Source of the DNA: Orbicella faveolata
Lineage: Eukaryota; Cnidaria; Anthozoa; Scleractinia; Merulinidae
Length of the DNA stretch: 64,000 nt
Assembly (NCBI RefSeq): GCF_002042975.1
Contig: NW_018148700.1
Span: 267,130 to 331,129 of the forward strand
Direction of reading: 5' to 3'
Below are positions 1-10,045 of the stretch, piece after piece. Numbering within the stretch: position 1 is the first letter of the stretch; the number at the start of each line of letters is the position of its first letter. Both the position numbers and the translations under genes were made by a program. The notes below the pieces were generated by a model that made no database searches, was not told the origin of the DNA, and saw nothing but the letters and a program-made list of their open reading frames with translations.

Positions 1-1530
1 GGGGGGGGGGGAAGTTTTGCTGGGTATGTGTTGCTGACCTCTCAGAACTCCTACCCCATCATAGTCAGTTCTATGGCCAATTATAGGCCTTATCTTAGTC
101 ACTTTTGGGCAGGTGTAATTTTCGCAATCCCAACTTAGTCACTTTCTGTTTATGTATCTAACTTATAAAGCCCTTAAACTATTTCATCCTAAAATGAAGT
201 GACATTTTTAAATTTTTAAATCCCTACTTGTCAGAATTTTCTTTCTCTCGAAACCCCGAAAAAGTGCGACCCCATTCCTATAACTCTATTGAAAATGCAA
301 CCCCATTATAGTCGATCCAGTCGTCAGAAAATGCGACCGCATCCAGCGACACATGTACATCCTCATTAGCCTATTACTAGGAATTACCGGTCGCCACGAA
401 GCTTTCGGAACGTCTCACAGGATTGGCTGAGAAAATGATACACAAACAGTAGTAACAATGGACCCTAGCCCTTAAACAAGAGAGTTTCGTGCTAACAAGA
501 TCCAATGAAATTAGAGGTTCTAGAGAGCTTCATGACAACAGGAAATTACCCCGCTCCCGAGCTGACTACACCCCTTTATCATCATTCAGAAGACGCACTA
601 GAACATATAGTTCTTGTTAAACTATCCTGTGTTCGTCTCTACTTTATACTTACAAGAAGACACGTAACTAACCTGAAAGAAAGCTGTCTAATTTTATTAA
701 CATAACCCACACTGATCGATATATCGAAAAACAGTATATTTATTGCACAGACTCTCGAAAACGAGAAGTTGAAGCCATTTTCAAAGATTCACCCTCTCGA
801 GCCGTCGATTAGTTCTAATAGTATACTAATGCAAATACTGCAATCTGATTGGTTGAGCTACTCGAACACTATCAGCCACTTCACCACTAATTTTTCTCCG
901 ATTCTTATTGCTTTAAATTGATCACGTGACGCGATAGTGTTCATCAGCGAAGAGACACTATCTTCCCATAGTGCCGGTCGGAGGAAAATACCCGGATGGA
1001 TAGTACTCGTCCGTGAACATTTTTCTGTAAACAAGCGGGCTTATAAAAAATAAACAACTGAAACTGTATTAAATGTGTTTTGATTGTTTTCTTTTTCAAA
1101 CTTAACATTTGGCTTTCAGGCCTTTCATCAAAAAAAGTTGAAAATAATTTGACATGATTTTTGAAGTGGCACGAGGAAGAAAATTTAGTGGCGAACAATA
1201 AAGACAATAGAATGTTTATGTCCTGGAACTTCGGTCTGATATTTGCCCCTTGACAATTTGATGTTCTCAAAACTAGCATATTTGCCCTCGAAGCTTCATT
1301 TCTCGGGCAAACATTGCTTTAAGAACGTAAAATTTCCGCGGGGTAACTATAAGCCGATAGTATAGTTCCTCGACAGAAACACTCCATTGTTTAAATAGAA
1401 ATTTTGAGCTCATAATCTAATTGTTAATTAGAAGGACCTTGTGGAGCCAATAATATTGCGTGTTTACCTGAGAGTCTGTCAGTGGGTTATGCGGACAAAA
1501 AAGCAGGGTGATGATTAAGTGTAAAGCCTT
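1..1530. other. Gene-free stretch with old repeat remnants
   Basis: No convincing coding region is seen. The window opens with a run of G. From about 50 to 360 there are degenerate direct repeats of the kind 'gcgaccccattatagtc', which look like remains of a dispersed repeat. The rest is AT-rich with only short, compositionally random reading frames. Confidence 0.5.
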
Positions 1531-1835
1531 GACCACATCAATGCGTTTTCGTTTCAAAACGCATACTTTTTGATACGTTTTCGCCTATCGTCCACCCTAA
1601 AACGACCCAAAACGGTGATAAAAACGAAGGCTTTCGGAAACGGTTTCAAAATTGCAGCCTTTTACGAACGCATCGCTTTGAAAACGCTCCGTAGATAGGA
1701 GAAACCGGAGGCTTTTGAAAACGGTACAGAAAAAATCCGTCGCCTCCACCAACGTTTTCGGGTGTTTAGTGTAGACGACAGGCGCAAACGTATCAAAAAG
1801 TATGCGTTTTCGAATGAAAACGCATTGTTGTGGAC
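1531..1835. mobile_element. MITE-like element with ~60-bp terminal inverted repeats
   Basis: The left end contains 'caatgcgttttcgtttcaaa' from 1539. The reverse complement of the right end, starting at 1827, reads 'caatgcgttttcattcgaaa'. Similarity continues about 55 bases inward on both sides through 'acgcatactttttgatacgt'. There is no coding capacity. It is probably a non-autonomous DNA transposon; the superfamily cannot be told from this copy. Confidence 0.75.
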
Positions 1836-2821
1836 ATGCACCGGTGACAACAAAACGAAAACGCTAGTGTGAACGAAAGTATTTTGGTACTTTTAAAAGC
1901 GCGTTAGTGCTTTTATTTTACCACTCTGGCGGAGGAATTATCGTTTTTCCACTTAAACGTCTTCCTGAAGTATTTCCTTATAGGCGACACCAAAATTAAC
2001 GATTTGACCAACAATTTTCCGTTAATTCTGCACCGAAAAGTAAGCGCATTATTTAGTTATGCCTGCATTGAACTGTTTAGTAGCATAAGAGCATGTATGT
2101 TTAAAATCCAGTCAAGCAAAACAACAGCAAAATATCGAATACTTCAAAAATACAGTTTATTCCTGAAACAATGGAGTCTGATATACAAACAAACACACAA
2201 ACAAATAAAACAAACAGACATTGACTTGTTTCAAACAAGCTGAAATTTGACAAAAATTGTCCGTATTTTTTTTTTGTACTGCAACAATTACCTAAGTGTA
2301 AAGCACTTTTACCAGCGAGCAAATCATTTTTAAAATAAGAACAATTGACGTCATTTTAACTTACTGAGTTCATAAGTTGTTTTGTACTTTCCGCTTTGCC
2401 CGCTATGAAATCGATTAAGATCAATTCTATGCGAACAAACTGATATTGAGCGATCAAATCTTCAACTCAAGCATATCAGTTGTAAAATATCAGAAACACA
2501 AACAGGCCACACACGACGGCTCTACTCGATCGAATATTGCCCGTGATGACACTGCATATCACTGAGCAGGCAAGCAAGGAACTTAAAAAACGATAGGTGT
2601 GTGTATATGTATTTAAACAAACCATGGAATCTGATAGAAGATATTGATAGCTTTCACTCAAGTTCCTCGACACTAGCTTTTTGTTGTTAACCACTCTTCA
2701 TTAATCGGCAAACAATCAGTTTGTGGCATTGTGGCTTTTGCATTAAAAATCTGTCGGTCAAATGTTTCTCTGCACAAAATTCTTTGCTAATAAGGTGAAT
2801 TCGGAGTTTCTTTTCAATCAT
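1836..2821. other. Gene-free stretch downstream of the repeat-protein gene
   Basis: AT-rich DNA with no supported gene. It lies 3' of the minus-strand gene ending at 2822 and probably holds its 3' UTR. A minus-strand AATAAA lies near 2155, far from the stop, and I could not tie it to the transcript. Confidence 0.4.
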
Positions 2822-4897
2822 CTACACGGATTTCATTAAATCGTCAAGAAAACTTAAGTTAAATTCAACAGGTTCAAAGTCCTCTTCCATTTGGTCTTCA
2901 ACGCAATCAGCCAACCAAGGCATACTTGACAAAGGTAAATCAGGGAGAAAAGTTGGCCTGGACATTTTTCTAACAAGATCTTTTTTTAGCTGCTTAAAAG
3001 TTGTCGTCTCTTCTGTTTCTCTGTACGTTCTAGCGGGTGCGCTAACTCTTCGTCTTCTGGGTTGTTTCTTAGTGTCTCTTTTAATCGCTTTGTCGTTGTA
3101 ACCGAAGCCGATATCAACCTCGTCAATGTCGACCTTCTCTTCGTCCAAGGACTGCAGAGAAGGTGTTGCTGACAAAGCTGGAGCAGCGAATAAGGAAAAT
3201 TTCCTTCTCATTTTCTTTTTCGGTTGCTTAGGAGTTTTCGTGTCTGAGGTTCCAAAAGCAGGAGCACTGATTCGTCTTCTTCTAAGCTGAATATCAACAC
3301 CTTCTCTTTGCTTTTCTGCACTGACTTCTTGAATAACTTTGTCCTGGTAACCCAAACTGATATCATCTTTATCAATGTTGACCTCCTCTTCGTCCAAGGA
3401 CTGCAGCGAAGGTGTTGCTGACAAAGATGGAGCAGTGAATACGGAAAATTTCCTTTTTATTTTCTTCTTCGGCTGCTTAAAAGTTGTCGTTTTTGAGGTT
3501 CCTATAACAGGGGCACTGATTCTTCTTCTTCTAGGCTGCGTATCAATATCCTCTTTCTGCTTTTCTTCACTGACTTCTTCATCCACTTTGTCCTGGCAAC
3601 CCACATCAACTTTATCAATGTTGACCTTCTCTTCGTCCAAGGACTGCAGCGAAGGTGTTGCTGACAAAGCTGGAGCAGCGAATAAGGAAAATTTCCTTTT
3701 TATTTTCTTTTTCGGTTGCTTAAGAGTTGTCGTTTCTGAGGTTCCTATAGCGGGGGCACTGATTCTTCTTCTTCTAAGCTGAATATCTTCATCCTCTATT
3801 TGCGTTTCTGCGCTGTCTTCTTCAATCACTTTGTCCTGGCAGCCCAAGCCGATGCTAACCTTATCAATGTTGACTTCCTCTTCGTCCAAGGACTGCAACG
3901 AAGGCATGGCTGACAAAACTGGCGCAGCGAATACGGAAAATGTCATCTCCTTTTTCGGTTGCTCAAGAGTTGTCGTTTCTGAGGTTCCTATAACAGGAGC
4001 ACTGATCCGTCTTCTAAGCTGCATATTAACACCTTCTCTTTGCTTATCTGCCCTGACTTCTTGAACAACTTTGTCGTTGATACTCAAGCCGATATCAACC
4101 TCATCGTTGTTGACTTTCTCTTCGTCCAAAGACTGCAACGAAGGTGTTGCTGACAAAGCTGGAGCAGTGAATACGGAAAATTTCCTTCCCATTTTCTTTT
4201 TCGGTTGCTTAAGAGTTGTCGTTTCAGAGGTTCCTCTCACAGGAGCACTGATCAGTCCTCTAGGCTTGACATCTTCATCTTCTTTTAGCTTTTCTGCACT
4301 GACTTCTTCAATCCCTTTGTCCTGGCAACCCAAGCTGACATCAGCCTTATCAATGTTAACCTCCTCTTCCTCCAGGGACTGCAGCGAAGGCATGGCTGTC
4401 AAAGCTGGAGCAGAGATGACGGACATTTTTCTTTCCATTTCCTTTTTCGGTTGCATAACAGTTGTCGTTTCTGAGGTTCCTCCAACAGGAGCACCGATCA
4501 GTCCTCTAGGCTTAACATCTTCATCCTCTCTTTTCATTTCTTCACTTACTTCTTCAATTACTTTACCCTGGCAACCCAAGCTGACATCAACCTGTTCAGT
4601 GCTGACCTTTTCTTCTTCCAAGGACTGCAACACAGGCATGGTCGACAAATCTGAAGCAGCTATTTCAGAAAATCTTCTTTCCATTTTTATATTCGATTGG
4701 TTGAAAGTTCTTGTTCTTTCTTGAGTTGCTCCTACCGTTGTATACCAAATAGCTGGAACGCTGGCCTTTCGGCATCTCGGCTTTTTAGTATCTTCATTGA
4801 CCACCTGTAGGTTCTGCAAGATCTCAGTAAGAGCTTGAGTCATGGCGTCTTCAAACTTCACCCCGTTTTTGCAACTGCTTTGAATTCGACTTATCAT
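2822..4897 (-). CDS. Tandem-repeat protein with RRxSAP motifs, unrecognised family (691 aa)
   Basis: I do not recognise this protein. The start is the ATG at 4895-4897; the frame stays open upstream only to a TTG, and this ATG matches the N-terminus of the 94-aa paralog. Residues ~12-30 hold the module shared with the neighbouring small genes (FEDAMTQALTEILQNL). From ~residue 45 follow about seven units of ~82 residues. Each unit has an RRxSAP-type motif, a G-T-S-E-T-T-T stretch, a lysine-rich segment ending RKFSVFAAP, then a conserved S-L-Q-S-L-[DE]-E-E and an acidic tail. The last unit is divergent and leads into an acidic C-terminus. No signal peptide or membrane segment is seen, so it is probably cytoplasmic and largely disordered. 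RRxSAP fits basophilic-kinase sites and the 14-3-3 mode I form R-x-x-S-x-P; that role is inference. Near-identical units imply recent amplification or gene conversion. The coding region is one exon. Confidence 0.8.
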   Translation of the reverse strand: MISRIQSSCKNGVKFEDAMTQALTEILQNLQVVNEDTKKPRCRKASVPAIWYTTVGATQERTRTFNQSNIKMERRFSEIAASDLSTMPVLQSLEEEKVSTEQVDVSLGCQGKVIEEVSEEMKREDEDVKPRGLIGAPVGGTSETTTVMQPKKEMERKMSVISAPALTAMPSLQSLEEEEVNIDKADVSLGCQDKGIEEVSAEKLKEDEDVKPRGLISAPVRGTSETTTLKQPKKKMGRKFSVFTAPALSATPSLQSLDEEKVNNDEVDIGLSINDKVVQEVRADKQREGVNMQLRRRISAPVIGTSETTTLEQPKKEMTFSVFAAPVLSAMPSLQSLDEEEVNIDKVSIGLGCQDKVIEEDSAETQIEDEDIQLRRRRISAPAIGTSETTTLKQPKKKIKRKFSLFAAPALSATPSLQSLDEEKVNIDKVDVGCQDKVDEEVSEEKQKEDIDTQPRRRRISAPVIGTSKTTTFKQPKKKIKRKFSVFTAPSLSATPSLQSLDEEEVNIDKDDISLGYQDKVIQEVSAEKQREGVDIQLRRRRISAPAFGTSDTKTPKQPKKKMRRKFSLFAAPALSATPSLQSLDEEKVDIDEVDIGFGYNDKAIKRDTKKQPRRRRVSAPARTYRETEETTTFKQLKKDLVRKMSRPTFLPDLPLSSMPWLADCVEDQMEEDFEPVEFNLSFLDDLMKSV
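2950..4765 (-). repeat. Coding tandem array, ~246-bp unit, about seven full copies plus divergent ends
   Basis: The array forms most of the 691-aa protein. Unit length stays a multiple of three, with small in-frame length changes; one unit lacks part of the K-K-K-x-x-R-K segment. Marker blocks such as 'gtccaaggactgcag' recur about every 240-250 bases, for example near 3145, 3391, 3637, 3883 and 4126. Confidence 0.9.
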
Positions 4898-5440
4898 TGT
4901 TAATAAAGAAGCAGCTGAGAAAAATACTATTAAACACAACCGTGATGTCCGTAATGTTTGCTAAACTGTGCCTGACTCAGCTCTAAAAGTTCCTTTACCT
5001 AACAGCCAATTATATAATTCACTGCACATTGATATTATAAATCAAACCCAGAGAAGATATTGTCCGTGCAAGAAGCTAATGTGACTGATATAGAGTTTCA
5101 AATATTTAAATTTATCTCACGTCATTCTTGTTTCTTCAAAGTACACCCTGTCCGAAACGCAAGCTCTCAAGCTTTAACTTTCACATGGTTCTGTCAACCC
5201 TTTTCAGATTAGCCTAACAGGTTTTGCAATTTTTCTGAAGAACTTATTATCAGAATTATTTTACTCGTTTACTCCATGAAGCGTGTAGTAAATACTGAGT
5301 CAGCTTGATACAAATATCGGTTCACTTGCAGAAAGAAATTATGTCTTTTCACAATTTACTTTTTCATGCAGAACAACCTACTAACATATGTAATGTGTTT
5401 TTAATAATGTCTTCCGATGTTGGTTACCATTTGAATGCCA
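4898..5440 (-). promoter_or_regulatory. Probable promoter region of the repeat-protein gene
   Basis: A TATA-like 'ttatataatt' lies at 5011-5020, about 115 bases upstream of the ATG at 4897 on the minus strand. The rest of the stretch shows no gene. The assignment rests on position and motif only. Confidence 0.35.
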
Positions 5441-6395
5441 GACTATAAATTAACTTGGTAGTCTTTGAAATATAGAAAGCTAGTGAAAAGACAACTATTT
5501 TGTCGCTTAACCATTTAATCGACGCTTCTACAATCTTAGAAATATAAATCCACAAGGGCCTACTTCAATTTTGGAATGAACTTACGTAAGATTTGTTTGA
5601 CATAAGATTAATTTGAATAACAATGAAAACTCGTCATACAAAAAGTTATATTATTCATACGGATCTCTTTAATTTCTCAAAGCTTCGCACCACCATAACA
5701 TTTCCCCGGCAGTTCAACATTATTTGGCTCAAAATAAGTTGTGTTTTTAATTCAATTTCCTGACATCCATTTCGTCACACGAAAATATTCGTAACAATTA
5801 TCAAAATCACTTGCTTTAGTGCCCAAGTCATCCTCGGGCATAGCGATCTGGGAACTACCTGGCGTGGCGTCATTTTAAAGTCCGTTTACAACCTTGGTGA
5901 GTTCAACTGGAGCCGATAAAGCCCTTTATACTCTTTCTGATTCCCCAGTGCGAGCCTAACTGGCTGCAAGGTCATCTAGATTTTGTCGTTGCTTTTGTTA
6001 GCTACGTGTATGTGTCAAGCAAGGTTAAAGCAATTTTTAATATTTACATAAACAAATTAGCTCAACACAAAAGACCGAGAAATTAACAAGTCTGATAACG
6101 TAAAATTACTGATGTTAATTACAACAATTAACTCACAAACACACACCTACAGGTACTTAATTACTATTCTAAAAATACAATCAACCAACCCAATGTAAAA
6201 AAAACATGAAGGTAAAAGTCAACGAGTAAAGAAATAGCGAGGTCCCGTGTTGAAAACCAAGTAAAGAAGTTCGGACATTTCATTTTTTTTTTTTCAAGTT
6301 TCCCAGAAGTTTTTCTTCTGTTGAAGACATGCTTCCTGGTGGCAAAAACATCCTTCGCTCTCTAACTTAAAATATTAATTTCAGTTGATTTTAGT
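5440..6395. repeat. Tandem duplication, copy 1 (non-coding)
   Basis: This copy runs from 'cttggtagtctttgaaa' to about 6395 and is repeated in direct orientation at 6396-7250. Shared blocks include 'attttgtcgctta', 'gatcgacgcttcta', 'taattttggaatga' and 'aagttcggacatttca'. Copies are diverged by substitutions and small indels (my rough estimate is 75-80% identity). No long reading frame is shared. Confidence 0.8.
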
Positions 6396-7250
6396 GATTA
6401 TCAAGTAACCTGGTAGTCTGAAAAAGAGAAAGTCAGTGAAAAGACATCTATTTTGTCGCTTAGCCATTTGATCGACGCTTCTAAAATCTTACAAATATAA
6501 TCCCGCTAGAGGCTACTTTAATTTTGGAATGAAGTTACATAACATTTGTATGACATAATTAACATTAATTTGAATGACAATGAAATCTTGTCACAGAGTA
6601 AGTTCAATTATTCTTTACGGATCCCTTTAATTTCTGAAAGCTTCAAACCACCATAAAATTTTACTGGCAGTTCAAATGTTGTTGTTTATAGTGATCAATG
6701 CGCTTAGCTAGCCAATGGGTTTTAGTGCCCAGGTCATGCTCGGGCACAGTATTCTGGGAACTACCAGGCGTGGCGCCATGTTAAGGTCCGTTTACAACAG
6801 TGGTGGGTTCACTTGGAGTCGGCAAAGCTCTTTATAGTCTTTATAGTCTTTATAGTCTTTATAGTCTTTGTGATTGTTCAGTACTGCGAGTCTAACTGGG
6901 TGCAAGGTTATCTAGATTTTGTCGCTGCTTTTGTTATGTGTCAAGCAAGGCTAATTAAAGCAATTTTTAATATTTACATAAACAAATTAGCTCAACATGA
7001 CGTAAAATTACTAAGGTACTTAATCACTGTTCTAAAAATACAATCAACCAACCCAATGTGCAAAAACGTAAATGTAAAAGTCAACGAGAAAAGAAATATC
7101 AAGGCCCTATTTTGAAAACTTAGTTAAGAACTTCGGACATTTCATCTCTTTTCAATTTCCTATACTGAAATGTTCTTCTTTCGTTGAAGACACACTTCAT
7201 GGTTTTTGCACAAACGTCCTTCGCTATCTAGCTTAAAATAATTTGAGTTG
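6396..7250. repeat. Tandem duplication, copy 2 (non-coding)
   Basis: Direct repeat of 5440-6395. It differs by small deletions and by local growth of a 9-bp repeat at 6829-6869 that copy 1 lacks. A chance reading frame here encodes low-complexity I-V-F residues and is not taken as a gene. Confidence 0.8.
6829..6869. repeat. Microsatellite (tctttatag)n, ~4.5 copies
   Basis: Four perfect 9-bp units and a partial fifth. They are present only in copy 2 of the surrounding duplication, so they expanded after it. Confidence 0.95.
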
Positions 7251-8240
7251 ATGCTGGTATGTCTTGGAATTTCGCGTAAGAATATTTGTAGAACACACAC
7301 TGGCTCAAAATATGTTGACTTAGCGACGGTCTGGTGTGGTCATTAGCTCGTTTCAGTAGTAAAAGCTTCAACAGCAATTAAAGATTGCTGTTTTCCAACT
7401 GACTAATTCACACTTTAAATATTTCCCCGTCGTTTCAACATGAAATGTAAATTTAATACCAGTCACTTTAACATGTTTTAGCTCATTTCACTGAGTCGAC
7501 GTATCTTTCAATCAAACCGGTTCAATTATTTGTACCCCCAAGAAGATTCCCTCTCGAGTGAACCGATCAGATTATCAACCCACATTTTGCGGTTATATCG
7601 CTCTCCATGGAATCGCTTGACGAAACAACCAGTGTGATGTAACAACATGCATAAGCATGGTTAGCCGATTTTTAATGTTTCGTATTCTAGCGTTTCCAAA
7701 GAGAAACTATCTTATTTCAACAGAGACGACGTCAACTCAAGATTACCATGTGTATTCCGGCACTCTGCGCTAGAACGGTCGCTTAATCCGCTGTACAAGT
7801 GCACGAGGATTTCAAAAGTCGCAGACGAATATAGCTCGTATTACAGTAGATAAGCATATATTGCAGTCTATATTAACCGAGGACAACAACTTGAACAACC
7901 TCGCAAATCAGTTTATGCCTGTATTTCAATAAACACAGGGGATATTTGTAGTCCTTAATAAAACATGCCGCCAGCTAGCAGGTCTTACACGATTTTCGCT
8001 AGTCCTCTGAACTCTGAACAACAATCCAGAAAATTTGTAATCAGTTTCATTGAGTTTGACTAGTTCAGCGAGAGTCTTTCAAGGATACGTGCTGCATGGA
8101 ACTAAGTCGCCATACAATAACTGATCTTTCGCGGTTTCCACCATGACAAGAAGCTCTAAGTAATTTACGAATAATCCAAAGTTAAATTCAAATGATAACG
8201 TCTCGAGGAATTCAAAGTTTAGGCTAATTTCACCTGTCAT
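7251..8240. other. Gene-free stretch between duplications and the 94-aa gene
   Basis: No supported gene, RNA gene or clear repeat is seen. It holds the presumed 3' flank of the minus-strand gene ending at 8241. Confidence 0.4.
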
Positions 8241-8525
8241 TCATAAAGCGTCTTCTTCTTCACATTGCAAAACCCACAGCATGTTCGACGTTGATCTACT
8301 GAGCTCATTTTTCGGTAGCTGTAAAGTTGTTGTCGGTTTTCTAAGTACTGAAGAAGGAGCACTCCCTCGCCTTCGTTCAAGGAGCAGTTGGTCTCTTTGT
8401 CTTTTAGTATCCTGTTTTATCTCCTTTAGATTCTGAAAGATTTCACTCAAAGCCTGGTTCATGACCTTCTCATAATTCACCCCTTGCTTGCTCTGCTTCG
8501 ATGTCTCACCTTCACGGCTAGCCAT
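8241..8525 (-). CDS. Small single-unit paralog of the repeat protein (94 aa)
   Basis: The start is the ATG at 8523-8525, whose minus-strand context gccATGg is a strong Kozak match. The frame is open upstream only to a TTG, so a longer product is unlikely. Residues ~18-36 carry the family module (YEKVMNQALSEIFQNLK), followed by D-T-K-R as in the large paralog. Then comes one RRRGSAP motif, a T-T-T-L-x-x-P-K block, and an acidic end L-W-V-L-Q-C-E-E-E-D. This order matches exactly one repeat unit of the 691-aa protein, and the tail resembles that protein's own C-terminus. It looks like the one-unit form from which the array grew. Function unknown; no signal peptide or membrane segment. It lies divergently to the broken copy at 9384. 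Confidence 0.7.
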   Translation of the reverse strand: MASREGETSKQSKQGVNYEKVMNQALSEIFQNLKEIKQDTKRQRDQLLLERRRGSAPSSVLRKPTTTLQLPKNELSRSTSNMLWVLQCEEEDAL

Positions 8526-9300
8526 GGCAAGCTTGAAACTAAACGGCAAAGCAAAAATCTCAGCCGAAATATTTTTGAACACTCTTCGGCATGACCTGTT
8601 GTGAACCTTGAACAAAATTACCGTCTGCTTGTTACATATTCTAATTCTTGAAGTCTGTTCGGTAGCCAATCGTAATGCGCGTTGCGTTTGAATCTATATG
8701 ACAATCACGGTTTGTAACGTTTCGAGTTCTTTTTCTGGCAGGTACAGTTAAAAACCAAAACGGGGCTCAATTGATAACATGCCGCCGAGGAATGCTTTCG
8801 TTCTTATTCATCAAATGCAAGTAAACACTTGATAATCTTTTTGGTAGGCCTTCAGAATCTTTTTAACTTTGTAACTTCGTAATTTCGGAATTCATTTCAT
8901 ATAAAACGAGGGCGAATCGTTTTGCATTCGTTAAAACATGACATACATGTCACAACATTAGCTTCTAGAACGAAAACCATACGCGCAGAAGGAAAACGGA
9001 AAACGTGTTTGTCGTTTAACACGTTTGAGTAGTTTATTGACATTAACCTTTAAGCAGGCATTATTTACCAAGCTTGTGAATCACGCTCTTAATTTCAAAG
9101 CCAGTATCATTTTCTGCCAAACTTGAAAAGCAAACACCTTCTCCTTGCTTTTTGCTCAGTGACTATTGTGTATGTAAAGACGACGAAAATGAGTCAAACA
9201 CATTTAACGACAGCAAGAAGAGCCGGCACGCAGCATATTCAGTCAAGCGAACTTGTGGCTAATTTAGCGTTATAAGCCACTCCCATCTGGCGACCAAATC
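8526..9300. promoter_or_regulatory. Divergent intergenic region with duplicated promoter segment
   Basis: It separates the minus-strand 94-aa gene from the plus-strand decayed copy. From about 8990 the plus strand matches 12215-12420 upstream of the intact 77-aa gene, including 'aaacgtgttt', a short spacer and 'aacacgttt' at 9001-9026. So the promoter was duplicated along with the gene. Confidence 0.55.
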
Positions 9301-9307
9301 TATAAAC
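9301..9307 (+). promoter_or_regulatory. TATA-like box of the decayed family copy
   Basis: 'tataaac' lies 83 bases before the ATG at 9384. The intact duplicate has its TATA box at nearly the same distance (84 bases). Confidence 0.5.
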
Positions 9308-9383
9308 AAGGAGAATGTTCTAAATGGAGTCAATTTACCCCATATTTTGAGATCACGTACGACGAATCTGAATTTGTTGGGCA

Positions 9384-9539
9384 ATGAATGCGAGATGCAA
9401 AGCACACAAACCAAACAACAATTCTAGTTACGAACAAGAGATGAAAAAGTCTTTTACCATGATTTTCTGCAACTTGCGTGCCAGCGCTCTGGAGAAAATT
9501 CGACGAACTAGACGGTTTTACGCGAGCCTGATACGATGA
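9384..9539 (+). pseudogene. Decayed paralog of the small-gene family
   Basis: The ATG at 9384 opens 51 codons that contain the family module (YEQEMKKSFTMIFCNLR) and end at TGA 9537-9539. Nucleotide similarity to the intact 77-aa gene at 12634 continues past this stop to about 9620, for example the stretch ending 'ctatcccgaaaaaa'. There it sits in a different frame from the start, so the copy has a frameshift and early stop. A short functional product cannot be excluded, because the module itself is intact and the promoter is kept. Flanks on both sides also match the 12.2-13.9 kb block, and a LINE 3' end interrupts the downstream flank. Confidence 0.65.
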
Positions 9540-9769
9540 GAAAAATACTGAATGCTGAGAATTCAGAGCTGGTTTGTAACGAATTGCGCGTCGAGGCTAT
9601 CCCGAAAAAAGTTCTACAGTAAACAAGAGACGACACGAATATGTGATGGTATGCAACAGGTTGTAGTCCACCAAGAGAAGGTTTGATCAGCAAGAAAACC
9701 AAACGATGGTCGAAGTAGCCACAGCAGATATAAACCTGGATCCATGGCTATTTTTGAGAAAGGAAATTC

Positions 9770-10045
9770 AGTGACAATCAGCGCGCTTTCTCAAATCCAT
9801 CCTGTTGACACAACGTATGACAAACGTGCCTCCTCCTTCTATGCCCCGAAACTATGGAACAGTTTACCGGAAGAAATTAAATCATTGACAATAACTAGCA
9901 AACTAAGTGGCTTCCCTTTTTAAAAATGTCTATGTTTAATTTTATACTCCATATAATGCTATACAACCTTTCTATATTAGAGTCATTTTCACTATTTGTA
10001 ATAAAGCTTGTAAGCACTTTGAGAATTTAATTAGAGGGCGCAAAA
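9770..10045 (+). mobile_element. 3' end of a non-LTR retrotransposon (LINE)
   Basis: The plus strand from about 9818 encodes FYAPKLWNSLPEEIK, the hallmark C-terminal end of reverse-transcriptase proteins of the CR1/L2-like LINE group, soon followed by a stop near 9922. An AT-rich 3' region with 'aataaagc' follows. It is a short, 5'-truncated fossil. It interrupts one copy of the duplicated gene block and is absent from the other (12.2-13.9 kb), so it inserted after the duplication. Confidence 0.7.

Noticed and set aside
3375-4724. Long plus-strand reading frames opposite the repeat-protein gene (up to 217 codons)
   Set aside because: They are antisense shadows of the repeat array. They repeat with the same period and are Ser/Leu-rich from reversed Glu/Lys/Arg codons.
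6813-7115. 100-codon plus-strand frame rich in F-I-V
   Set aside because: It begins in a 9-bp microsatellite, and the sister copy of the duplication does not keep the frame.
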